64,000 bases of DNA, taken from Symbiodinium natans. Lineage: Eukaryota; Sar; Dinophyceae; Suessiales; Symbiodiniaceae. The notes beneath the pieces were generated by a model, which saw nothing but the letters and a program-made list of their open reading frames with translations, made no database searches and was not told where the DNA came from. Location: NCBI GenBank assembly GCA_905221605.1, contig CAJNDS010001001.1, positions 869,049 to 933,048 of the forward strand, given 5' to 3'. Position 1 is the first letter of the stretch. Each line of letters begins with the position of its first letter. A program made the translations under genes and the position numbers. Positions 1-14,000 of the stretch are shown piece after piece.

Positions 1-91
1 GGCGTCTCTCTGCGAGCTCAGGATGCTTCGAGGGCTTCGGGCTGATGCCATTCGGGATGCAGGAGTGGAGGCCCTTTTTGTGTTGAAGGCT
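1..91. other. Exon-like segment at window edge, strand undecided
   Basis: The first 91 bases are GC-rich and codon-like. On the plus strand frame 2 is open and reads MLRGLRADAIRDAGVEALF and then stops. On the minus strand two frames are also open. It could be the last exon of the giant gene or part of another gene. A TTTAGGG array follows immediately. Confidence 0.25.
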
Positions 92-606
92 TAGGGTTTA
101 GGGTTTAGGGTTTAGGGTTTAGGGTTTAGGGTTTTCAGAGTACGTAGTTTTTCGTATGAGGCTACGAGTACCCCATAAAGTTATGTACCAGCAAAACTAC
201 GATGAGAGGTCTCTAGGTACCCATCCGCAGACATTGATCTCAGCGCTTCCTCAACCCTAAACCGCAAAATGTCCGGACTGGGAGGGGATGCCAGAAGAAG
301 CGTCATGCGCCACAGCCCGGGGGAAACAAAAAACTAAACCCTACTAGCCCTAAACCCTGAAAAAAAAACTTAAACCCGACTAGCCCTAACCTTAAACCCT
401 GCACCCTACTAGCCCAAAACCCTGAACCCTACTGACCCTGCTAACCCAAAGCCCTGTGCCCCAAACTTCAGCGCAAAGACGCCTTGCGAGCACCCCGGTT
501 TCAACCTCCGAATCGCCCTACTAGCCCTAAACCCTAAACCCTAAACCCTAAACCCGAACCTCAAAACCGAAATCTTAAACATCCGACTCTCCCAAAAATG
601 GTCCCA

Positions 607-1640
607 GGTGCGCCGGCTCATGAATCTGAATACCCCCGGCCGGACCGGAGTCGCCTGTTTGTTGATGGTGTGGGGTTTAGGGTTTAAGGTTTAGGGTTTA
701 GGGTTTGGGGTTTGGGGTTTAGGCTGCAGGTTTTAGGGTTCCGGGTTTAGGGTTAGTAGGGTTAAGGTTTAGGGGGGCTCGTTTGGGGGCTGAGGGTTTA
801 GGAGTTCGGGGTTGGGGGCTTAGGAGTTTGGGCTTTTACAGAGGGTTTTTGAGCGTTAAGACCGCCGGCGCAATCCCAACCTGGATACCCTCTTAGGGTA
901 GTTAGTATGGGCCCGCCAAAGGGGACCCCTTACATGCCCCCTTATATACCCCATAGGAAATAGGGGCCCATACTTCAGAACCCTTTGAAGGAGGTAAGGG
1001 ACCATACTCAGGGCCCATGAAACTACCCTAAACCCTAAACCCCAAACCACCCTGATATACCCAGAGGCTACTACGCGTTGTGCAGTGTCCCGTGTATTTG
1101 ATGGCCCTGGCTTGGGGCTAGCAAAATATAGGAAGCCTTTTCTTCTCAATTCTGTGTTTTTTGGGGTCCCTACATGACTTGAAGGTTCATGGGTATTGAT
1201 ACAGCGGGGTTACACGCACCCTCTAACCCTAGGTGCACTTACTTATAACCCTACTTGTACGTACCCTTTTGAACCACAGTCAGCTGGAAACATGCGCACA
1301 CGAGCTCCTAAATCCCCAACCCTAAACCCTAAACAAACTCAAGCTCCCCAGCCAAACCAAAACTTCCCTCCCGTGGCGTGCGGTTTGGGGCTTACCTAGG
1401 GTTTCGGGTTTGGGGTTTTGGGCTACTTGGAGGTACAATTTATCGGCATAGGGGTACAAAAAGGGGTAACTACGGCTATATAGCCTGATTTAGCGCACAT
1501 AGAACCCTACTTACAAACACCCAAAAAGAACTTTGAAGCAGGGTTTACAAGGTCCTGACGTGCCTTCGTTGAATTCCAGACGGTTCTCGAAGTTCAGCGT
1601 GCGGAGGAACTTCGAAAATTGAGCTGAGTTTGCCTCATCA
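607..1640 (-). CDS. Giant gene, C-terminal exons
   Basis: Exons at 1564 to about 1627 ([19 protein letters not shown]) and about 607-654 ([16 protein letters not shown]). They join as [12 protein letters not shown] through a GC-AG intron with GCAC/GCGA at its ends. The EFNEG-x-G-GGIQ pattern is, as far as I recall, a conserved tail of this dinoflagellate channel-like family. One or more exons that should connect it to the 7-kb exons were not found; the minus-strand frame at 4997-5095 ([18 protein letters not shown]) is a possible candidate. The stop codon was not identified. Confidence 0.6.
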
Positions 1641-4600
1641 TTGGAGTTCTTTATGGGGGGCAGAATCCATTGGGCCGACCTTTTTACACTACATACCCGT
1701 GCCACTTGTGACTTAACTAACCCATCCCTCAACCCCAAAATTATGATAGGGTTTAGGGCGGCAAAACCTGTCGCCCCTGGCGCGAGCAGTTGGAAGCCAC
1801 GACTGACTCCGCAGCCACATTCTGCGCAGAGCCAGGGTTTAGGGTTTAGGGTTTAGGGTTTAGGGTTTAGGGTTTAATGTTGGACCCTCTTTAGTAGGGG
1901 CCTCCTCTTTAAAGTCAATTTGGCCGAATTATTCAGGACCCCCTGACTGTTTGCGGGGTCCTCTTTAAAGTCAAACCGTCCGGGCGCCGTAAGAAAATTC
2001 CACGTGGCGCGCCTTTGAAAAGGAAAACCGGGCATCGCTGCCCCTTTTAAACCTATCTAAACTCCTCCCTATTGAAATCATATAAGCCCCCGGGGCCGTG
2101 TAATCAGGCTCCCATCCACGCCTCGACTGTTCAGGGCCCTACACAGTAAAGAGGGTCCAACATTAGGGTTTAGGGTTTAGGGTTTAGGGTTTAGTGCTCT
2201 TCCGTGCTCCCATGACCAAGTTCAGCAGGAGCATCTCCACCTGGACCCGTGTCCTGGCCTTGTACAGTAAACCAAACATAACCTTAGTAGCCCAGTAACC
2301 ATATTGTAATAAGGGCACCTTTTTTGGGGGGTTAGTTACTTTATAAGGGAACCCATAACCAAAAAAAGGGTAAAGGGTACCACTGGGCTACGAAGTAACC
2401 AAACCCCCAAGCCCTAAAGACTTGAGCAAGCACCCTACGCAAAGGAAAAGGGTGGACACCCATGCAAGCGGCCTGTTGGCCTTCAAATGGGCCTTCGCAT
2501 CGTTGACATTCTTGGGAGCCCAGTACCCCCCTAAACCCTAAACCCTAAACCCTAAACCCTAAACCCTAAACCCCTTTTACACAAGGACTGTGCCGGCTTG
2601 GAGGTTCAGCCGCAGGGATTCTTTTTCAAGGGTGTAGCACTCTGAATGCTCTTCGACGAAACACTACTTGCATTTAAGGTACCTGTAGATTCCTTACTTA
2701 AGCGGTTTAGGGTTTAGGGCTAAAACCGTATTCGGCTATTTGTGGCTTTCCTTTCAGAGCACCGCCCCTGCAGCAAGCGCAGCGGGAGATTGCATAGCGC
2801 GGAGCAAGCGGTGGAGTCTTTGGATCTGAAGCCTAAACCCTATGCCCTGAACCCTAAACCGTAAGGAGTGTGAGCCTGGTGGCGAGCGCCACCAAGCCGG
2901 TTGACACAACTTGCATGATACGCCGACGCTGGCGAATGTACGGGACTCACACCTGTCCCTAAACCCTATAAACCCTAAACCCAAAAGCCCTAAAAGCCTA
3001 AACCCTAAACCATCTCGTGCCGGCGGCCTTCAAAGAAAGAAGGAGCCTGAGGCGGCGCAGAGTCCCGCGGTGAAGGCCGCTTCTCCAATAACCAAGGAAC
3101 AAAAAGGTTTAGGGTTTAGGGTTCAGGGGTTAAACTTGATTATTCCTACAAAATAAGGAAAACTCCAAGAAGTTTAAAGCTCAACTTCTGGCGTAAGCAA
3201 GACTAGCACGGCACAGCAGCAAAGGCAAAGGCTGACGAATGCTTGATGCAGAACATAAACTGTGGCGCTGCTTCTCGTGATACAAACCGCAAGCAACAGG
3301 AGGGTTCGATGCGTGCAGTTCTGAAAACTGAAAACTGTGGTACACCAGTTTCAAAGATCATCAATCCCCGTCAACCCAAAACCCTACACCTCCCTCCCAT
3401 GGTCTTCTGGTAAACCCTAAACCCTAAACCCTAAACCCTAAACCCGGGTGGGCGGATTGCAACGCTTTGTGGGATGACGTCATGAATGGTCGGCGCAGTC
3501 GGCGACTGGAAGCTGGATACAAACCTCGGTACGTACTTGACGGCCATATCTTTTAAGGAGCTGGAGATGAGCACGGCTCGTCATGCAGACAACCTCATCA
3601 ACGTCCGCTGACGAACAAATGCCGCCCAAATCGTAGCATTGGCTGGTGGCGCTCCGCTGCGACGGAAGTTTTTTTTTGTACACTGTCGTAAACCAACTGT
3701 TGGCTTTCTTGCGACACTTGAGTTTAGGGCCGGCATGCTATGCATTGGCCTTGTCTTGTTGCTAGCGTCTGATGCTTTGCATCTTCCTCCTATCCTCGCC
3801 CCTACACCCTAAACCCTAATCTTCCTCTTATCCTCAAGGAGGGGGCCGGAAAGTTGCAACTGCGGATCGCGTAGACCAGAAGCAAGAAAGGCCGAAGGAC
3901 GGGCGAAGGCGCAGGCGCCAAAGAAGGGTTGCGAGGGATTTCGGAGCGAGGGTCGCCCTCTCCTTCCAAGGACCGGGATCCCCTAGCGCCTAAACCCTAA
4001 ACCCTAATTTTGGGGTCCTTATATAGGGGTTCTGATTGAAAAAGATTGTAAGTTGACATGTAGGGGCTCTAATCACCTAATTCTTAGGTCCCTGGAAGGA
4101 TAGAGGGTTGTGGATATTTCATGATGCCGCAGCGTTCCTTCGCGTCACTGTTTGCTGAACAGCTGAGACGCTGAGAGGATGGGTATCTTTACAGGGTTCT
4201 TTAAGGGAGGGGGGGGTTCATAGGGAAGCTTAGGGAGCCTTAGGGAGTATATACTGGGGTGTATTAGGGAACCTTGGGTTACATACCCCCCTTTTCAGCC
4301 CCTGAAACATCGTGAAAGTGTTTTGCTGAAGCGACTTTCATGTACTGTTGTTTTGGGCAAATCTTCTGAAGTCGTGGCAAGAGTTTAAGGTTCACCTACT
4401 TATGTAAATGCTGAACAAAACAACTCTGCAAAACCTGTCTGCTGCGTGCTTAGAATTATGAACGTGCTCCTTGCACGCACTATTCAAAATGTTGAATTCA
4501 TGCCCAAAAGAAGCGAATGTCGGGCGGCGGGCGTGCTTGCAAAGTGTGCAGTTACTTCAAAATATAGCTACTATTTGCTTAGGAACCACCCCCATCCCCC

Positions 4601-6220
4601 CCCCCCCCCCCCCAAAAAAAAAAAAACGAAAACAAAACATACACACACATATATATATATATATATAATATTTATTTGATGATTTATTTATACTATGAAA
4701 TTTCTTCTAAGGGTAATAAAGGGATGTTCATACTTTTTCTTGGGGGGTTCCTGTCATGTCTATCGGCGTATGCGACCATGCTCTCATGGTCAATAAGAAG
4801 ACTTCCAGATGCAAACCAAGAACCCCGCCGACCTTCCAGGTGACTTCAACCAGTCACAAACAATCATAGGTTCTAGGGGGGGGGGGGGGAGAGTTAGGGT
4901 TTAGGGTTTAGGGTTTAGGGTTTAGGGTTTAGGGTTTAGGGTTTAGGGTATAGGGTTTAGGGTGGACGGGAGCATCAGCATACTTTTGGGGGGCTTGGCG
5001 TTGGGGAAGGTGTTGGCACGTTGCAGCGTCTGAGTCAAGGAATGGAAGCTTCGGATTGGCTCGGGAGCCGAGGGCGGCTCCCCCGGAATAGCGATTTAGG
5101 GTTTAGGGTTTAGGGTTTGGGGTTTAGGGTTTAGGGTCTCCGGGGCTGACTTATGGAGAGGAGTGTGGGGATAATGCGGGGTTAGGGTATACCCACCCAT
5201 TCTTTCAACTCTGCCCAACAAGGATCCCAAAAGATCCGTTTCTTCAGCCACAGGGTTTCGGGCTTAGGGTTTAGCACGTGAAGATGTTAACGGTCTCCGA
5301 ACTCCTCCCCCCCCCCACTCTCCAACCCCACCGTTCTTTCAGCAGAAGGCAAATCGAACAACTCCATATCATCTTTGAAGAAGCAAGCCTGTGCCATTCA
5401 ACCCAAAACCCTAAACCCATGGATGTTCCCAATGCCGCCCGCAGCGTTTGTCGACGTGTCGAGGCAGAGTTAGGCGTCAGGGCGCTAAACCCTATGCACC
5501 TTTTACCTGTACGCCTTCCGGAAGGAGCCCAAAACACTACAAGCCCGAAACCTAGGAGCCCGAGACCATACTATGAACCCTACACACACCCTAACCCCCT
5601 CACACCCCCACTAACACCCTGAACCCTGAAACCCTGAAACCCTAAAACCCTAAAATACCCTAAAATACCCTAAAATACCCTAAAATACCCTAAAACCCTT
5701 AACCCTAACGCCCGAACACCCTGTAAGCCCCAGGAGTTGAAGTGACGCAGCGGAGGGCCGGAGGCCGCCAGAAGGCGAACAGATGTGGCGGCAAACAAGA
5801 TGCCGCTCTAGACTCTGTACTTCCCGGAGCCTAATACTCAGGTTACCGGAGCCCCCGAAGGACCCCACAATTAGGTCCCTTGAAGGATAGGTTTCTCGAA
5901 CCTCCAGAACAATACCCTAAGGCTCTAAGGCCTCGTATTTTAGGGTTTTTGGGGCCAAAGGCCCCCCTAATGTAAGGTTTTTGGGCATTTTTGAGCCTTA
6001 AGAGCCTGCATGGTTTCGGTTGAGAGTTTAGAGTCGGGATGTTCGCCCTTATAGTAACAATCCTTCCTAGGAATTATACTAGATGGTACTAAAATCCCTA
6101 TGAAGGACGACTGTTAGTATAGGGGGAACATCCTAACTTTATAGGGTGTAGGGTTTGCCCTTCATTCCACGCAACTTCTGTACTCCCCAATAGGGGTATG
6201 GAGCCGGGGAGGGGGGGGAG

Positions 6221-6281
<61 letters not shown>

Positions 6282-7992
6282 GGGGGGAAGGGGGGAGGGG
6301 GGGAGGGAGGGGAATTTGTTGCATGGTGAGTTCGTATATAAACCCTAAACCCTTAACCCATGCTCCTGCAGGCTCCCAAACCTAAAAGCCCTTGGCTTAG
6401 GGTTTAGAGGTTTAGAGGTTTAGGGGTTCAGGGGTTCAGGGGCTGAGGGGTTTAGGGGTTTAGGGGTTGCGGTTTAGGGGTTTCGGGTGAAGGGTATAAT
6501 TGGATTTCCTGTAGTGCTTGCATTTTTATGAGGCCTTGTAGGCCCTTTTGGATGGTTTTATGGGGGTTCCAGGGGGTTTTTATAGAGTACATGGGGTTTA
6601 CAGGGCTTATAGGGTTCAGCGGGCGTTTCTCGGCTTTTGATAGGGTGCTTGTCAGTTTAGACGGCATGTCAGCTTCGCCTTCCTGATTTAGGGTTTAGGG
6701 TTTAGGGTTTAGGTTTAGGGTTTGTGGTTTGGGAGTTCCAGAAGCCTGTAGACCTTAAGCCCTTTTGCCCGAAGCCCTGAACCCTGTAGAGGCTTCTTAT
6801 GGCTTAGGGCCCCCTTCTATTCAATTTCAAAGCCCTAAACCCTAAACCCTATGCCCTGCATAGGGCAAAGGGTGCAAAGGGCCCGCAGGTCCACACCAGT
6901 TGATGGGGTTTGGGTTAAACCCTAAACCCTAAACCCCAAAACCCTAAATGCCTAAATCCCTAAAACCCTAAGCTCCTCAACCCTAAACCCCTAAACCCTA
7001 AACCCAAAAACCTATAACTCCCCAACCCTGGCCTCTGCCAGCACGGAGACTACCACACCAGCCCGATTGAGACGAGCGAAGCCGGTCATGTCCTCAGCAT
7101 GCGGTTCGGAAAGTCCCCCCCCCCCCCCCCGTTAGGGAGTTGAGGGTTTGGGGCTTAGGATTTGGGATTTGGGGGTTCAACCCTGGTGGGGATCTGGGGC
7201 CCCTACAAACCATGGTCCCCTTTTTTGGGGTTCCCTACAAAATCGGGTCCGCCGTATAATAGTGAACCCAAAAGGGACCTAAACCCTTTGAAAGCCCTGA
7301 GGCCCAACTTGCAAACCTTATACAAGCTTTAAAGAAAAAGAGTCCTTGGAGCCTGCAGGGTTCGGGTGGACACCCCTAAACCCTAAACCCTTTTAGGGTT
7401 CATCAGGGGATTCTCTATGGGTGCCCTTAATATACGAGGAACCCCAGCAAAAGGCAAGCCCATCTAGGGAGCCCCTTGTAGTCCCCAAGGTTAGCCACAA
7501 CGAACAGCCCAGGCGTCGGCGAACATCGTGCGATAAGACTCCGTGAGCTGCGCGATAAGGAGGCTCCTCGTGCGAATCTGACGGAAAGTTCTTTGGAGTT
7601 TAGGGTTTGGGGCGTGTAGGGTTTAGGGGCTTCAAGCCAAACCCCAAACTGCAAAGGAAGCCCTAAGCCCGAAACTCGAAACCACAGTTAAAGGTCGAGG
7701 GCAAGCCTTGAAATTCACGACCGGATCCTCCTTCGCCAAGGTTCACTAGGGGCGTGCGTTGGGATCTAAGACCTATAAAACCCCTCTCTCTGTCTCTCTG
7801 TTTCTCTGTCTCTCTCTGTCTCTCTCTGTCTCTCTCTGTCTCTCTCTGTCTGTCTCTCTCTGTCTCTCTCTGTCTCTCTCTGTGTCTCTCTGTGTCTCTC
7901 TGTGTCTCTCTGTGTCTCTCTGTGTCTCTCTGTGTCTCTCTGTGTCTCTCTGTGTCTCTCTGTGTCTCTCTGTCTCTCTGTCTCTCTGTCTC

Positions 7993-8038
<46 letters not shown>

Positions 8039-11000
8039 GCATTCGAACCCCCGAAAACCTAAATCAACCCCAAACACTCTATAAATCCTAATGTAAGCCC
8101 CTGTATGAACCCTGAACCGTCCAAAACCGTACTGAAGACATCTCAAAATCTCCAGAAGCCCTAAACCCTGGAAGCTCTTCTGTGCCAGGCGTCATGAGGA
8201 AGACGGTGGCCAACGCCATAAAAAGGGTGAGGCACACGAAGATTGGAAAGTCTTCCTGCGCCAGCTTCGAATTATGACTTCGCCAAAGAAGGTACTCGGT
8301 TTAGGGGTTTGGGCTTAGGGTTCAGAAATCCGCAACCCTGAACGGGCAATGCTTTTGTCTACCGTGCCAGAGCAGTACGTATGTCTCTTCCATGACAACT
8401 TTTGCCCGAATACCCTCTAAACCCTAAAACCCCAAACCCCAGCCTCGTAAACCCTTATGCTTCAAATGCTTCCGGGCTGCTTCATAAACCAGAAAACCTT
8501 GTAGACCTTGCGACCCCCAGATGAAGAGCTTGAGGTTTAGGGCTTTAGGAGCTTCAGGAAAATTGCACTCGGGGCCTGGGCTGCACTCAGGAGGGTAGCT
8601 AGAAATTAAACTTTTAGCTGCCTTAGTAAGAAACCCAATAAACCCCAAAAAAGGTAAGGATCTAAAGTTACAGTAAAGTACCACAAAGGGGGCATTCTCC
8701 TTGGTCGCGGCGAACTCCGAAGCTGGGAACATCCCTGGCGCGTGTCGAGGCGTGCGACGCGCGGTTGCGGAGGTTTAGGGTTTAGGGTTTAGGGTTTAAA
8801 ATGTAAAATTTAGGGTTTAGGGTTTGGGGTTGAAAGTTTAGGGTTTAGGGGTAGCTGTATCAGTTTAGGGTTTAGGGTTTAGGGTTTAGGGCTTAGGGTT
8901 TAGGGTTTAGGGTTTAGGGTTTAGGGTTTAGGGTTTAGGCGGCTCAGCAGCCACAATCGTGGGGAAGCATGGTCACTCTCCCTGCGAGGCCTACTTGGAG
9001 GTTCAGGGTACCTTATGACTGCACTGTTGAGCCCCCCCGAAGTCCCCTAAATCCTCGAAGGTAAGTAGACATATCATCTTTTGCGCCCCCTTAAGTCCCC
9101 TAAGTCCTCGAAGGTAAGTAGACGTCTACTTGGGGTTCGAAGTACCCATGAGCCTCCAGGTATGTACCAGTCCCGAGCGCAAGTCTTCCGAAAGCGTTGC
9201 AGACGAGATGCCGAAGGACATGCGCGTCAGCGCGGAGATCCATGTCATGACGCCATCGAACTCCTGGGTCTTGCACCAAAAAAAACGCCAAACCTACAGA
9301 CTAAAACCTTAACCCTTTTGTTCTCCTTCACCCTTAACCCTAACCCTTAAAAATTCCCCCAAAACCCTAAAGAAGCAACATAGAGACACCGGACAAGGTC
9401 AGCACTCGTCCTGCAAGTTGTGCTGGAAAGAACTTAACGCCGTTGAGAAGGTCCTTAGAGGGCGGGCGCCGGGGTCAGGGAGGAGGGGGGTGTTTGCCTA
9501 GCTCAGCTAAGATTCCCATAAGGGGCTTTATACCAATATCCTACCCAGAAAGTAGGTTTTGAGTTCTTCACGATTACCGCGAACCAAGATTTTCAACCAT
9601 AGGGTTGCTGTCGTTTGCAATTAGGTCTCTGCTTCTGGCAGAATTCTGGCATAGAACCCTTTCCGCTAAGACCTCCAAGTACGTGGCCCTCGTTTTCAGC
9701 CACGCGCGCTGCAAATTCCGCAAAAAGAGTCACAGGAGCCCAGGCACCCCACCCGTCATGGGTTCTTCTACTACCCCCCCGCTTTTCTACCACCTCTAGG
9801 TTCCCCCATAAGGAAGGCTACTTAGGGACCATTTAACCAAATCCGCCGAGGCCTCGGGCCGGAGGTGTATAGGTTGTCAGAACCTTGAGCCCTAAGCCCT
9901 CAATCCTAAACTAACCCTCAACCCTAAACCCCAAACCATAAACCATAAACCCGGAACCCTAAACCCTAAACCCAACCCTTATTGCGTGGGGTCCAGCGAC
10001 TTGGGCGCTGCGGAATCACCATGCTCACGCGGATGCGCTGGGCCGGGCCGAGGCGGGTCGCGTAGCGTCAAAATTAAGGCTACTAAGGGGGGAACCTAGA
10101 ACGGTAGCATAGAGTGGGGGTAGTAGGGAAACGCATGAACCCCATGCCTCCTAGCTTTTGACCCCACTTTCGGCTTCTTTTTGGCCAGAGGAACAGAATC
10201 AGGAACAGCAGAGCGAGGAAAAAGAGGGTCACCTGCGTCACACGCACTCACGGCCTTTGGACCCAGTTAGAGGAGGCCAGAGTCCTTCCATAAGGCTTCT
10301 CTACGGGCCATGTAACAAGGTTCACCAGGGTTTAGGGTTTAGGGTTTAGGGTTTAGGGTTTAGGGTTTAGGGTTTAGGGTTTAGGGGTAGCTGTATCAGG
10401 GACTCTAGCATGTAACAAGAGGGAATCAGGTACTTCTTGGCTGTTGCGCAATCAGGACCGGGGAGCTGAGGGCTGTGTTATCTACAGTATTCTTGCTGCC
10501 CGCCTTGCTAAGTAACTACCAATCTTTTCCTATCCCTTTAGACTCCCTTCAAAGCAGAAACTCACCGAAATATTAATTCGAATTAGATAGGCCCAGGCCG
10601 CCACGGTAGGGTTGAGGGTTGAGGGTTAAGGAATCTATAAGGGGGGGACTGGGAACCTACCCACTCCTACTATTTACTTAAGAGCCCCCCCTCCCCCCCA
10701 CAACATGAAACATGTTACTCATCACTAGAAGGGGAATATGGGATTATCATTATCATTATTATCATTATTATTATTATTATCATTATTATTATTGTATATA
10801 TATATATATGTGTGTGTTTTTTTTTTTTTTTTTGGGGGGGGGGGGTGCTGATGCAAATAGCAATATCAGGCGCTAGTATCTTGGGCAAAGACTTAAGCCA
10901 CCTTCTCTTCTTCCTCTCCTTCCCTGGCGTCAGCATGGGCTTGTCGGGTTGTGGCTTAGGCAGTGGCGCCTGATTCGCCTGTCCGCCTTGCACCTTCGTT

Positions 11001-14000
11001 TCTACTTGTACCTCGCTGATTCCTGGGTGATTGGAGTTCGGTTCCCGCCCTAAAGAAGGGCCCCGAGACTTCTTGCGTCTTGCGCAACCCTCAGAAGTAG
11101 GAGCGTGCGCGTTCTGTTTGCAGAAGAAGGAGGCTGGAGAGATCTATTCCCCAACACCCTAAACCCGAAACACTTTTTTGAACCTTAAACGCTATGAACC
11201 CTAAGTCCGAAACCCCAAGTCCTGTTGAGTCGGACCCTTCCGCTTTTGTAGGCCCCCCTTGCGAAGGGTGAGTGCAGGGTTCAGGGTTTGAGGTTTGGCT
11301 TCAGAGCTTAGGGTTGAGGGTTGAGGGTTTAGGGTTCAGGGTTTAAGGTTCAGACACACGCTGCCTCCACAACAACCCAGCCGCAAACCAGCAAGAATGC
11401 CGACAGCCGCATGGAGAAAACTGTGAAGTCCGTCAAGAGCAACCAGAACAGTACCTTGAGCTACGGTTTCGGGTGAGAGTTTAGGACGATGGATGTGTTC
11501 TGCTCTGTTAAGCGACGGGCGTTGCAAGCTCCTTTATCCTATTGGCAACTGTTGTAAGGCCCCACCACATGCATGAACGTGTAGTAAAGCCTAGTCCCCT
11601 TCTTGCGACTTCCTAGGCCACAACTCAGACTACGCCGGAGTCAAGATCAGGCCCAAAGTAACCTAGGGAAAGAGGGCGCCCTTTATCAGGGAACCTGCAC
11701 CCTCAAAAAAGGGAATTGAGGGCCTACTGATGAGGTTCCTTTCGGTTGAGGGTTGTGCATCGCGACTCTCAAGCCATGGTGGATACAGGAGCCGGTCAAG
11801 ATGCCATGCCAGTGGCGGAGAAGATGGAGTAGATCCGGATCTCCTGTGGGCAAGCGGGCATCGACACAGTCTCTGAACGCGTCCTTCCCTCTCTCTCCCT
11901 CTCACTCACTCTCTCTCTCTGTCACTAGTTCTTGCTTTGGGGTACCTATTTTTTAGTGATTGCAGAAGAAAATGGCAGTTAGGTGCCTCAAACAGAAACC
12001 ACAACTCGAGATCTACATCCCCCCTTTTCCCACCACGACTAGCCTCATACCGCAATACCGCGCACATCCCTACTTATAACCTTACACGCAGTGACTCAAC
12101 CAGGCAACAACTGCTGGGGACCCCGCGTCCTTCTAAACCCTAAACCCTAAACCCGAAACCCTAAACCCGAAACCCTAAACCCGAAACCCTAAACCCTAAA
12201 CCCGAAACCCTAAACCCCAAACCCCTATCAATGAACCTCCAAGTAGGGCTTTTTGGTCGGTAAGGTCTCGGGCTTGCGCGTCCCCTCTGGTAGGGCCTCT
12301 TGCACTCCACACTGCGTGGTGAAGAGCAGGTGCGGGCTCTGGGGGTCCATCCACCTTTGCCAAGATGTGGCTAGTTGGAAAGAGGGTTAGAGGAGGTACC
12401 TTAAGTAGGGTTGAAAAACATAGCTACCATATACTTGTAACCTTACCTCGAAGTACCCGACTGGACCTCCAAGTACGTTCTAGACCTTTCCGAGCTTGGG
12501 ACGACTACCCTCAACCCTAACCCTAAACCCTAAACCCTAAACCCTAAACCCTAAACCCTAAACCCTAAACCCTAAACCCTCTGGATCCAGCGAGCTCGAA
12601 GCCCAAGGCTACTTGAACGCTGGTGCCCCACTTCTTCCCAGGCACCTTCACTGTTAAGTCTCTGCCGTGGCGTATGATTCAATGCCCCCTAAACCCTAAA
12701 CCCTAAACCCTGAACCCTAAACCCTAAACCCTATATGATTGTGCAGGAAACCTAGTAAACCTAGGTTGGGACATCCTTGAACTCCGAAGCCCGCCTCCCT
12801 GAAACCTAATCCTGTACACTCTGAAATCCTTGCGTGCTAACCCTAAACCCTAAACCCTAAACCCTAAACCCTAAACCCTAAACCCTAAACCCTGTAGTTG
12901 TCCAGGATACGTTGAAGAGCACCATAGGATAGGCTCGAAGATGAACCTTGCCACTGACATGTCGGTGGCTGGTATTTCTGGCGTGCGCAAGGCTCCAAAT
13001 GCAGAAGCCCCTCGGGATGAAGGCTTGGGTTTAGGGTTTAGGGTTTAGGGTTTAGGGTTTAGGGTTTAGGGTTTAGGGTTTAGGGTTTAGGGTTTAGGGT
13101 TTAGGGTTTAGGGTTTAGGGTTTTAGGGTTTAGGGTTTAGGGTTTAGGGTTTAGGGTTTAGGGTTTAGGGTTTAGGGTTTAGGGTTTAGGGTTTAGGGTT
13201 TAGGGTAGGGTTTAGGGTTTAGGGTTTAGGGTTTAGGGTTTAGGGTTTAGGGTTTAGGGTTTAGGGTTTAGGGTTTAGGGTTTAGGGTTTAGGGTTCAGA
13301 GCAGGTACACACAACCTGCACATCGTGCTTCGAACGCCGCCATCGGGCCGCAAGTACGCGAAGAGCCCCTTCATGCCTATGAGCCAGCTTGGAAGAGCCA
13401 CCCCACTGAGCTGCAATGCAAGCCCTCCCTGACCCCAAACCCTACATCGCCACACCACATGGGGTAGTGCTCTAAATTCGGGTCCCTTTTGGGGGTCCTT
13501 TGGTAGAAGGCGCCGTACTATATAGGGACCCAAAAAGGGAACGAATTTTGAGAACTACCCTAAACCCTGAACCCTGAACCCTAAACCCTGAACCCTAAAC
13601 CCTGAACCCTAAACCCCAACCCACATCGTGTCTGGCGTTTTTGGTTTTTGGAGCTGGGGGCAAGCCAGCCCGGAGTTGCGGCTACGCATGCGAAACTGAC
13701 AAGCCAGGGCTTATGGAAGTCCATGAAATTTTGAAACACGGCCCCTGTGTTTCTTTAGGGATCTTCCCAAATACGGGTCCACAGACGAGTCGCTTCACTC
13801 CTAGTACCTCTCTAAAACGGTCTTTCAGGACCCTACGGAAGAGTGAGTAGACTCCAAGGACCCTTCTACAGAGGGACGGGAACCTCCCAAGTTGTGAGGG
13901 GCCAAGAGCCCTAGGGCAGGGCAAATTGCAGAAACCTCCACCCCACAAGAGCGATGACCGCCCCTCCCACCCCCCCTCCCCGCCCCCCCTCCCAGACCTT

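Larger units (their letters stand above)
1641..7032. other. Long intron region with repeats and two or three unassigned exon-like pieces
   Basis: Holds the 290-bp element at 1876-2165, a CAGTAACC element (2285-2392), a free CTTACTTCTCC element (3083-3200), arrays at 2530-2573, 3413-3444 and 4897-4965, CCCTAAAATA units at 5640-5700, the poly-G at 6216-6310 and a GGGATGTTCCCC element (6031-6135). Minus-strand exon-like frames at 4997-5095 ([17 protein letters not shown]) and 2205-2265 ([17 protein letters not shown]) could belong to the giant gene but I cannot place them. Confidence 0.5.

Noticed and set aside
6139-6324. Proline-rich open frame
   Set aside because: It is the complement of the poly-G tract; the same applies to 19489-19705 and 32599-32808.
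7754-8146. Long open frames on both strands (Ser/Leu/Val or Arg/Glu/Thr repeats)
   Set aside because: They are translations of the TCTCTG array; no start context, no domain, open in several frames at once.
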